Assembly: GCA_031278025.1 (NCBI GenBank) | Contig: JAITLF010000370.1 | Coordinates: forward strand, 1-5,133 | From: Treponema sp. | Lineage (GTDB): Bacteria; Spirochaetota; Spirochaetia; Treponematales; Breznakiellaceae | Reading direction: 5' to 3' | Length of the DNA: 5,133 nucleotides | Shown here: positions 1 through 4,918 of the stretch, piece by piece | Layout: every line of letters begins with the position of its first letter | How positions within the stretch are numbered: the stretch's first letter is position 1 | Made by a program: the position numbers and the translations under genes | Notes under the pieces: model-generated | The model's database searches: none | Told to the model about the DNA's origin: nothing | The model's input: the letters and a program-made list of their open reading frames with translations, nothing else

Positions 1-287
1 ATGACCGGATGTCAGAATATAAGAAAGCCGGACTTGTGAGGACGGGATTACGCCGCCGGGTATTTGCGGAGATCTATCAAATGCTTAAGAAGCAGGAGTA
101 TCATTATGACAGGGACGCCCATAACCACGAAACAAAAATGTCGCGGTACCGCCTTGACATTTATCATAGACGCGGCGTCCTGGTCCAGTTTGATATGCCG
201 CGCGATTATCTTCTCCATCAACGCTTCAAGGCCGCGCTTTTTCTTTCCTCATTCCTCATTCCTCAAGAGTCCCCGGCCGCTCGTTGA
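1..287 (+). pseudogene. C-terminal remnant of a possible transposase (IS110-like?), partial
   Basis: The frame is open from the left edge (codons from base 3) to TGA at 285-287, so the first ATG at 9 need not be the true start. Its first ~50 residues are basic and protein-like: a helix with GLRRRVFAEIYQMLKK, then EYHYDRD and a K-M-x-x-Y ending. The order (basic helix, short YxxD-type stretch, Lys-rich tail) recalls the C-terminus of IS110/IS116-type transposases, but this is pattern memory only, and no catalytic residues are in view. After about base 165 the frame loses protein character and runs through a tandem heptamer repeat, so the homologous part probably ends there and the rest is read-through into unrelated DNA. 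It could also be an unrelated small hypothetical protein. No promoter or RBS is visible. Confidence 0.33.
245..265. repeat. Tandem heptamer, three copies of TTCCTCA
   Basis: Three perfect head-to-tail copies occupy 245-251, 252-258 and 259-265 (TGAGGAA on the other strand). They lie 15 bp left of the small inverted-repeat element, outside any convincing coding sequence. Function unknown; probably a slippage product. Confidence 0.9.
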
Positions 288-405
288 GACTGTCGAATTA
301 ATCCGTCAATAGGCAAAAACTACTCTATATGGTGTGTTAAAGGTAATTGATACGCTATATATAGTGCCTTAAACCCTTCCGAAACACTTTTTCGACAGCC
401 TCGTT
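280..405. mobile_element. MITE-like element with inverted ends and possible target duplication
   Basis: GAGACTGTCGAA at 286-297 is an inverted match (11 of 12) to TTCGACAGCCTC at 391-402. CTCGTT occurs directly outside the left end (280-285) and again at 400-405, which fits a 6-bp target duplication if the element spans 286-399. The right copy overlaps the inverted repeat by three bases, so the exact ends are uncertain. The ~114-bp interior is AT-rich, has no ORF, and contains a perfect 10-bp palindrome CTATATATAG at 355-364. Ends of the type GAGGCTGTCGAAAAA resemble IS termini, so this could be a non-autonomous derivative or a solo remnant of a larger IS. Chance similarity of 12-bp ends is not excluded. 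Confidence 0.45.
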
Positions 406-430
406 ATGTGCAGTATGCCCGTACTCCGTT

Positions 431-884
431 TTATTTAATTTGTTCCACGTCAGCACCTTTAACCGCTATCGTGTGTATTCCTGTTTTGAATATCTGTATT
501 TGTTTTTCTTCCTTGTCGATAATGATTGACGGCATAAACCCTTTTCCCCACATTGTATGTAAAATCGAAGCTATAAAATTTAATGCCTGCGGCGCTTTGC
601 CCTGTCGCAACCAACGCTGTCTTTCGGCAGCCTGCGGACGTTCCGCCCGATGCGTCTTTTTCCAACTCATTGATATGAACCCCGATTGTCGGCATTGTGG
701 CGATGGGGATTATTTCCTCAACCTTTGCTATTTTTATAATGCGGTCTTCCCTGGTCCTTAACCGGGCGGCTTCTTCAACAGCGCCCTTGCCAAAGGAAAC
801 GGCGATAATATACCCGATGGACTTTTTCGCCGCGATCTTCTTTTGTTTTGAGGATTTCCGGATTATCGCCGGGGATACGTTTAT
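431..884 (-). pseudogene. Frameshifted C-terminal remnant, DNA methylase-like protein with PKD-like tail
   Basis: No intact gene exists on either strand here, but the minus strand reads well across two frames. The first is open from 884 down to 459 and gives SIGYIIAVSFGKGAVEEAAR followed by a charged stretch and KVEEIIPIATMPTIGVHINE. I associate this pattern with the C-terminal part of site-specific DNA methylase-type proteins of anaerobes and mobile elements; this is memory of the family, not a search. Further on, FYSFDFTYNVGK is continued in a second frame (stop at 431-433) by GFMPSIIIDKEEKQIQIFKT and GIHTIAVKGADVEQIK, which together look like a PKD-type beta-sandwich. The switch falls in the TTTT run at 542-545, where loss of one base would restore a single frame. 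The N-terminal half and any catalytic motif are missing. Plus-strand ORFs here are shadows. Confidence 0.45.
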
Positions 885-1143
885 TTACCGCCATTCTTTG
901 AACCCTCCCGGTGGAGATCTGAACTCCGGAATCGGCGCGTTTAACCCCAAACTCCTGCTGTACCGACTTGAGGAGCGTCCAAAGTTCGTGGGCGTCTCCG
1001 ACGTCAACGCCGAAAGCGTCTATTCCCAGATACGGCGCGGCAAATACAGCCGTTGAGAAGGCCGCCATTACCACCAACACTGAGAGGACTAGCCGTCCGC
1101 ATTGCGGCGCATACCCCCCTCAATTTTTTCCTTTTTTCATCAT
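885..1143 (-). pseudogene. Broken 5' end of a secreted-protein gene (signal peptide)
   Basis: On the minus strand, AAGGA (complement of 1147-1151) precedes ATG-ATG at 1143/1140, which opens MMKKGKN and then stops (TGA at 1122-1120). A second frame, open from 1119 to 775, continues with LVLSVLVVMAAFSTAVFA followed by APYLGIDAFGV. Together these make a textbook signal peptide: lysine-rich n-region, hydrophobic core, and an AVFA-A cleavage site. About 50 further residues of mature protein follow, including HELWTLLKSVQQEFG, with no family I recognise. Near 885 the reading passes into the methylase-like remnant in another frame, so this looks like two unrelated fragments joined by deletion, or one badly frameshifted gene. 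The RBS and start are intact but the frame is not. The original product would have been exported. Confidence 0.42.
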
Positions 1144-1149
1144 TTTTCC

Positions 1150-1178
1150 TTGACAAAAAAGCTATATCAATATATATA
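1150..1178 (+). promoter_or_regulatory. Sigma-70-type promoter of the glm operon
   Basis: TTGACA at 1150-1155 matches the -35 consensus exactly. TATATA at 1173-1178 follows after 17 bp, so transcription should begin near 1185, giving a leader of about 37 nt before glmS. The surrounding 1160-1195 segment is a run of alternating AT with an imperfect palindrome (CAATATATATATTTG), which could favour melting or bind a regulator. The -35 box overlaps by two bases the RBS of the broken leftward gene. The leader is too short for a cobalamin riboswitch. Confidence 0.62.
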
Positions 1179-1211
1179 TTTGTTATATATCATTACAACA
1201 ACCTGCAAAAC

Positions 1212-1216
1212 AGAGG
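1212..1216 (+). promoter_or_regulatory. Ribosome binding site fixing the glmS start
   Basis: AGAGG lies five bases before ATG 1222. The frame is open further upstream to an ATG at 1102, but that longer start would precede the promoter and add about 40 residues absent from the family. Confidence 0.7.
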
Positions 1217-1221
1217 TTAGC

Positions 1222-1635
1222 ATGGAAAAGAAAAAGCTGGTTATAGGCGTTATCGGGGCGGATGTTCATGCGGTAGGGAACAAAATTCTCTACCATGCTT
1301 TTACCGGCGCCGGGTTCGAGGTAACCAACCTGGGGGTTATGGTTTCTCAGGAGGAATATATCGAGGCCGCCCTGGAAACTGCGGCGGACGCCATCCTGAT
1401 ATCTTCCCTCTACGGGCATGGGGAACTGGACTGCCGGGGCTTCCGGGACAAGTGCGATGAGGCGGGCCTCAAAGGTATCCTCCTCTACGTGGGGGGCAAT
1501 ATCGTGGTGGGTAAGCAGGACTTTGCCGAGGTGGAACAGCGCTTTAAGGCCATGGGCTTTGACCGGGTCTTTGGGCCAGGCTCCTCGCCGGAAGCGGCCA
1601 TCGAAACCTTGCGGGAAGACCTGCACATGAGCTGA
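1222..1635 (+). CDS. glmS: Glutamate mutase small subunit, cobalamin-binding (EC 5.4.99.1)
   Basis: GlmS (MutS, sigma or S component) binds adenosylcobalamin in the cytoplasm and pairs with GlmE to form the active mutase, which converts L-glutamate to (2S,3S)-3-methylaspartate by a radical carbon-skeleton rearrangement. The product is 137 aa, the length I recall for the clostridial protein. The B12-binding Rossmann-type fold is clear: [14 protein letters not shown] carries DxHxxG with D14, H16 (the lower axial cobalt ligand) and G19; [10 protein letters not shown] supplies the S61-x-L63 element; YVGGN gives the G91-G92 turn near the nucleotide tail. The start at 1222 is chosen for length, RBS and agreement of D14/H16 with the family. 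It is the first gene of the operon, 17 bp before glmL, behind a strong promoter. The fold resembles the B12 domains of methionine synthase and methylmalonyl-CoA mutase, but context and length identify GlmS. Confidence 0.96.
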   Translation: MEKKKLVIGVIGADVHAVGNKILYHAFTGAGFEVTNLGVMVSQEEYIEAALETAADAILISSLYGHGELDCRGFRDKCDEAGLKGILLYVGGNIVVGKQDFAEVEQRFKAMGFDRVFGPGSSPEAAIETLREDLHMS

Positions 1636-1652
1636 GGGAAGGGCGGGGACCT

Positions 1653-3047
1653 ATGGAAGCGATTCTGCTTATTGATTTCGGCAGCACCAACACCAAGGTT
1701 ACGGCAGTAGACCCGGTGGGAAAAACCCTGCTGGGGACCGCGGCGGCCTATACCACGGTGGAAACCGATATTGGCGAAGGGCTGGCGGAAGCCCTATCCC
1801 GTTTGCTGAAGGAGACGGGACCCCTCTCGTTTATCCGGCGCTTTGCCTGCTCCAGCGCGGCGGGGGGCCTGCGGATGATTGCCAGCGGCCTGGTCCCGGC
1901 CCTGACCGCCGAGGCCGCCCGACTTGCCGCCCTGGGAGCGGGGGCAAAGGTAGTGGGCCTCTATTCCTACGAGTTGACCGAAGAGGATGCCGCCGAGATT
2001 GCCCGAATCAAGCCGGACATCTTTCTCTTAACCGGCGGGGTTGACGGGGGCAACAAAGAATGTATCCTCCACAATGCGAAGATGCTGGCCTCCCTGGGCG
2101 CCCCCGGCCCCTTTCCGGTGCTGATTGCGGGCAACCGGTCCGCTTCTGCGGAGTGCGCCAAATCCCTGGCGGGGTGGAACATCATCCGCTGTCCTAATGT
2201 GCTGCCCAAGCTGGGAACCCTGAACATTGAGCCTGCCCAGGGGGAAATCCGCCGCCTTTTTCTGGAACGGATCATCCATGCACGGGGGCTTTCCCGTGAA
2301 CGGGAGCTGATTTCGGGCATCCTTATGCCCACCCCCGCGGCGGTAAAACGGGCATTGGAACTCTTGTCCTCAGGCGCGGGGGGCGAGGCGGGGCTGGGCG
2401 AACTTGCCGCGGTTGATTTAGGCGGCGCGACCACGGACGTGTATTCCCTGGCTGCGGGGCTGCCCAGGCGGGACGCGATCCTCAAGGGGATCCCTGAACC
2501 TTTTTCCAAGCGTACGGTGGAGGGGGATATCGGCATGCGGTACAGCGCTTCCGGGGTGCTGGAAGCGGCGGGGGCGGAAAAACTCGCCGCCCTTTCGGGA
2601 CTTGCCGCCGACGCCATTGCGGGCATGGTCGGCAGGCTTACGGCAAATCCCGGGGCCTTGCCCATTACGGCGGAAGACGCGCGCCTTGATTTTGCCCTGG
2701 CAGCGGCGGCGGTGGAAACCGCGATGGACCGTCATGCCGGAACCATTGAGGAGGTCTACACCCCGGCGGGGCCTGCCTTTGTGCAGGCCGGCAAGGATTT
2801 AACCGGCGTGGAGCGCCTTGTCCTTACCGGGGGCGCGGTGATCCATCATCCCGCGGCGAAGGAAATAGCCCGCCGCGCCCTGGCTGCCCGGGCGAACGCG
2901 GCGTCCCTTAAGCCTTCGGAAAGGTCGGCGATTTTCATTGATACATCTTATATCCTGGCGGCTATGGGGCTTCTGGCGGATGCCTGGCCCGACGCCGCCG
3001 TATCAATCATGAAGAAGGAGATTAAAAATTATGGAACTTGTGAATAA
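1653..3047 (+). CDS. glmL: Glutamate mutase accessory protein GlmL (MutL family ATPase-like)
   Basis: GlmL (MutL) is encoded between the two mutase subunits in most glm operons. It belongs to the actin/Hsp70/sugar-kinase (ASKHA) superfamily and is thought to reactivate or chaperone the B12 enzyme by ATP-dependent exchange of damaged cofactor; that role is inferred for the family, not shown here. The 464 aa are a usual length. Visible motifs are the N-terminal phosphate-1 loop [16 protein letters not shown] (residues 5-20), a Gly-rich LTGGVDGGN (126-134), the phosphate-2 loop [12 protein letters not shown] (254-265) and a C-terminal LTGGAV adenosine-type motif (391-396). There is no signal peptide or membrane segment. 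ATG 1653 lies 17 bp after glmS, with purine-rich AAGGG (1639-1643) and GGGGA (1645-1649) upstream. The 3' end overlaps glmE by 17 bp. The name is unrelated to the DNA mismatch-repair MutL. Confidence 0.93.
   Translation: MEAILLIDFGSTNTKVTAVDPVGKTLLGTAAAYTTVETDIGEGLAEALSRLLKETGPLSFIRRFACSSAAGGLRMIASGLVPALTAEAARLAALGAGAKVVGLYSYELTEEDAAEIARIKPDIFLLTGGVDGGNKECILHNAKMLASLGAPGPFPVLIAGNRSASAECAKSLAGWNIIRCPNVLPKLGTLNIEPAQGEIRRLFLERIIHARGLSRERELISGILMPTPAAVKRALELLSSGAGGEAGLGELAAVDLGGATTDVYSLAAGLPRRDAILKGIPEPFSKRTVEGDIGMRYSASGVLEAAGAEKLAALSGLAADAIAGMVGRLTANPGALPITAEDARLDFALAAAAVETAMDRHAGTIEEVYTPAGPAFVQAGKDLTGVERLVLTGGAVIHHPAAKEIARRALAARANAASLKPSERSAIFIDTSYILAAMGLLADAWPDAAVSIMKKEIKNYGTCE
3015..3020 (+). 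promoter_or_regulatory. Ribosome binding site of glmE inside the glmL coding end
   Basis: AAGGAG ends ten bases before ATG 3031 and lies within the last codons of glmL, whose stop is at 3045-3047. The 17-bp gene overlap and embedded strong RBS suggest translational coupling, or at least independent strong initiation of the catalytic subunit. Confidence 0.75.
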
Positions 3048-4479
3048 ACGCATCAGTGATGACGAGTTTTATAAAATCCGCAAAGAGGTGCTGACCCAGT
3101 GGCCCACCGGTAAGGACGTGGACATGGAAGCGGCCTTCGCGTACCACAAAAGCCTGCCAGCGGGGAAGGTTTTTTCGAAAAAACTCCTTAAGGCCAAGGC
3201 TGCGGGAACCACCCTGATCCAGCCCCGCGCGGGGGTGGCCCTGATAGACGAGCATGTCAAGCTCCTTGCCTATTTGCAGGATAACGGGGGCGCGGACCTG
3301 CTGCCCACCACCATCGACAGCTACACCCGGCAGAACCGGTTTCAGAAAGCCGAAGAGGGAATCGCCGAATCGGTGAGGCTGCAAAAGTCCATGCTCAACG
3401 GGTTCCCCGCCGTAAACCACGGGGTTTCAGGCTGCAGGCAGATTATCGACGCCCTGGATACCCCGGTGCAGGTCCGCCACGGAACCCCCGACGCCCGGCT
3501 GCTTACGGAGATCGCCTACGCCGGGGGCTTTACCAGTTACGAGGGCGGCGGCATTTCCTACAACATCCCCTACGCCAAGAACGCGGACCTTACCAAGACC
3601 ATCCTGGACTGGCAGTACACCGACCGGCTGACGGGCATCTATGAGGAGGCGGGGATTTCCATCAACCGGGAACCCTTCGGCCCCCTCACCGGCACCCTGG
3701 TTCCGCCCTGCATCTCCCACGCGGTGGCGATCATCGAAAGCCTTCTGGCGGCGGAGCAGGGAGTCAGGAACATCACCGTAGGTTACGGCCAGTGCGGCAA
3801 TCTGCTCCAGGACGTGGCGGCCATCCAGGTCTTGCAGGCCCTCACCGACGAGTACCTCCGCGCCAAGGGGCATGGCGACGTGGTGGTTACCACGGTGCTG
3901 CACCAGTGGATGGGGGGCTTTCCCCAGGACGAGGCCAAGGCATTCGCGGTGATTTCCTGGGGAAGCACGGTTGCCGCCCTGTCCCACGCCACCAAAGTCA
4001 TCGTCAAAACCCCCCACGAAGCCATAGGGGTACCCACCATGGAGGCCAATGCCCAGGGGCTGCGGTGTACCAAGCAAATCATCACCATGCTGGGGGATCA
4101 GACCGTGGACACCAATTCCCTGATGGATGAGAAGGTGATCATCGCGGCGGAAACCCGCTGTATCGTGGACACGGTTTTTGAGCTGGGCAAGGGGGACCTT
4201 GCCCAGGGAGCGGTGCGGGCATTTCAGGCGGGCGTGCTGGATATTCCCTTTGCGCCGAGCCGTTTTAACGCGGGCAAGGTGCTGCCCGCACGGGACAACG
4301 ATGGGGCTATCCGCTTCTTTGATCCCGGCGCGCTGCCTTTGACGGCGGAACTCCATGAATTCCACAAGCAGAAGATGGCCGCCCGTGCCAAGTACGAACA
4401 CCGGGAGCCGTCTTTTCAGATGGTTATTGATGACGTATACGCCATCAGCAAAGGCCGGCTAGTTGGCCGCCCCTCCTAA
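3031..4479 (+). CDS. glmE: Glutamate mutase catalytic subunit E (EC 5.4.99.1)
   Basis: GlmE (MutE, epsilon component) is the cytoplasmic TIM-barrel subunit that binds glutamate. With GlmS and adenosylcobalamin it carries out the reversible rearrangement to 3-methylaspartate. The 482 aa are full length for the family (about 483 in clostridia). The active-site residues I recall from the C. cochlearium structure are all here at the same numbers: the arginine claw R66 (in QPRAG), R100 (in YTRQNR) and R149 (in VRHGTPD) for the substrate carboxylates; E171, Y177 and Y181 in [13 protein letters not shown]326 and E330 in VKTPHE, contacting the cofactor ribose. Full conservation with no insertions implies an active enzyme. 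It is the last gene of the operon, overlapping glmL by 17 bp, with AAGGAG upstream. It is followed after 10 bp by GC-rich repeats, not by the methylaspartate ammonia-lyase gene seen in Clostridium tetanomorphum. Confidence 0.97.
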   Translation: MELVNKRISDDEFYKIRKEVLTQWPTGKDVDMEAAFAYHKSLPAGKVFSKKLLKAKAAGTTLIQPRAGVALIDEHVKLLAYLQDNGGADLLPTTIDSYTRQNRFQKAEEGIAESVRLQKSMLNGFPAVNHGVSGCRQIIDALDTPVQVRHGTPDARLLTEIAYAGGFTSYEGGGISYNIPYAKNADLTKTILDWQYTDRLTGIYEEAGISINREPFGPLTGTLVPPCISHAVAIIESLLAAEQGVRNITVGYGQCGNLLQDVAAIQVLQALTDEYLRAKGHGDVVVTTVLHQWMGGFPQDEAKAFAVISWGSTVAALSHATKVIVKTPHEAIGVPTMEANAQGLRCTKQIITMLGDQTVDTNSLMDEKVIIAAETRCIVDTVFELGKGDLAQGAVRAFQAGVLDIPFAPSRFNAGKVLPARDNDGAIRFFDPGALPLTAELHEFHKQKMAARAKYEHREPSFQMVIDDVYAISKGRLVGRPS

Positions 4480-4489
4480 CGCGTTAATG

Positions 4490-4570
4490 GCGGGGCTCCG
4501 CCCGGACCCCGCGGGGCTCCGCCCGGATTCCGGCGGGGCTCCGCCCCGAACCCTGCGGGGCTCCGCCCCG
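4490..4570. repeat. GC-rich palindromic repeat, four direct units, period 21-22 bp
   Basis: Units begin at 4490, 4511, 4533 and 4555, each with the core GCGGGGCTCCGCCC. Each core can fold as CGGGGC-TCC-GCCCCG (last pair missing in the first two) with a three-base loop, and the cores are joined by short CCGGA/CGAACCC linkers. They start 10 bp after the glmE stop. The mixed 21/22-bp period and lack of a fitting start argue against coding. This looks like a REP/BIME-type intergenic array. Confidence 0.85.
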
Positions 4571-4599
4571 AACCCCCGGCGGGGCAGAGCCCCGCAGGG
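4551..4599 (+). terminator. Long hairpin, possible Rho-independent-like 3' end of the glm transcript
   Basis: Bases 4551-4569 are the reverse complement of 4581-4599 with one mismatch in 19, separated by an 11-base loop. This very stable stem lies 72 nt after the glmE stop codon, where direct and opposite repeat units meet. No T-tract follows, so classical intrinsic termination is doubtful; it may instead stall polymerase or protect the mRNA 3' end. Confidence 0.35.
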
Positions 4600-4689
4600 A
4601 GCGGGCAGAGCCCTGCGGGGTCCAGGAAGAAGCCCGCAGGGACCGGGCAGCGCCCCACGGGGCGCGGGGATATCCCCCGAAGTTCCGGG
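4579..4689. repeat. Opposite-orientation palindromic units and further hairpins
   Basis: Units at 4579 and 4601 have the core GGGCAGAGCCC, nearly the reverse complement of the direct units' core (loop AGA against TCC). They keep the 22-bp period and are followed by GCAGGG/TGCGGGG linkers. Beyond them are a perfect inverted repeat GCGCCCC-AC-GGGGCGC (4650-4665) and a perfect palindrome GGGGATATCCCC (4666-4677). The segment thus continues the array in the other direction and then decays into simpler palindromes. Confidence 0.75.
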
Positions 4690-4719
4690 GCGTTACCCCA
4701 TATGCGTTTACCTAAACAG

Positions 4720-4748
4720 TTGGCAAAACACTTCTCATCTGATAAACT
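4720..4748 (+). promoter_or_regulatory. Possible promoter before the transposase remnant
   Basis: TTGGCA at 4720-4725 (5 of 6 to the -35 consensus) is followed after 17 bp by TAAACT at 4743-4748 (4 of 6 to the -10). If real, transcription would start at or after the ATG at 4755, so it may serve a leaderless or shifted start, or be chance. Confidence 0.25.
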
Positions 4749-4754
4749 GAGGGT

Positions 4755-4907
4755 ATGAGAGAGGAAAACTATACATTCGAAGATAGGGCGGCGATGCTAC
4801 CGGAGCATTGGAGAGAAAAAACGAAGGAACTGGGCGCTCTACCGCGGGCACGGGAAAATAAAAAATCCCCGCGGCAGAGCCGCAGGGTATTGAAGATTTC
4901 TCCTTGA
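4755..4907 (+). pseudogene. N-terminal remnant of an IS4-type transposase
   Basis: A 50-codon ORF starts MREENYTFEDRAAMLPEHW and continues REKTKELGALPRARE. This acidic/aromatic opening is one I associate with the N-terminus of IS4-family (DDE) transposases of treponemes and clostridia; that is recall, with no search done. Full proteins of this kind run to several hundred residues with the catalytic DDE triad far downstream, none of which is here. The likeness ends near residue 36, just where a GC-rich palindrome (4868-4887) enters and supplies the last codons before TGA 4905-4907. GAGGG at 4749-4753 is only one base from the ATG, an unusually short spacing. The piece is almost certainly non-functional as a transposase. 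It could alternatively be a genuine small protein of unknown function. Confidence 0.45.
4868..4887. repeat. Isolated copy of the palindromic repeat
   Basis: GCGGC-AGA-GCCGC (4871-4883) followed by AGGG shares the AGA loop and the GCAGGG tail with the unit at 4579, but its stem has a different base pair on both arms and is shorter. It lies inside the transposase remnant about 180 bp beyond the main array. Confidence 0.65.
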
Positions 4908-4918
4908 AGTCTTTGCGC

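Noticed and set aside
48..218. Minus-strand 56-codon ORF beginning MEKIIARHIKLDQDAASM
   Set aside because: The first 20 residues look helical and protein-like and could be the start of a disrupted gene, but there is no good RBS and the rest is antisense to the left-edge frame; too weak to annotate.
408..1056. Plus-strand ORFs at 408-761 and 697-1056
   Set aside because: They are antisense to two minus-strand remnants with more protein-like sequence and have no RBS or recognisable domain.
1102..1221. Longer glmS reading starting at ATG 1102
   Set aside because: It would begin upstream of the promoter, add about 40 residues absent from the family and lacks a suitable RBS; ATG 1222 has AGAGG and gives the canonical 137 aa.
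900..1221. Cobalamin riboswitch upstream of glmS
   Set aside because: The region is occupied by the leftward gene remnant and the promoter lies within 75 bp of the start; I see no B12-box-like GCCACTG element.
1967..2665. Minus-strand ORF of 232 codons inside glmL
   Set aside because: Ser/Pro/Ala-rich low-complexity shadow of a well-supported gene; no RBS or family likeness.
3427..4401. Minus-strand ORF of 324 codons inside glmE
   Set aside because: It is a GC-driven shadow of glmE, rich in G, H and V with no recognisable motif, and the sense strand carries all catalytic residues of a known enzyme.
4490..4625. CRISPR array
   Set aside because: Units of 21-22 bp abut without variable spacers, the sequence between cores is only a few bases, and no cas gene is present.
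4463..4750. Plus-strand ORF of 95 codons over the repeat array (PAGLRPDSGG-type repeats)
   Set aside because: Its composition only reflects the GC palindromes, the period is mostly 22 rather than a multiple of three, and it starts inside glmE without an RBS.
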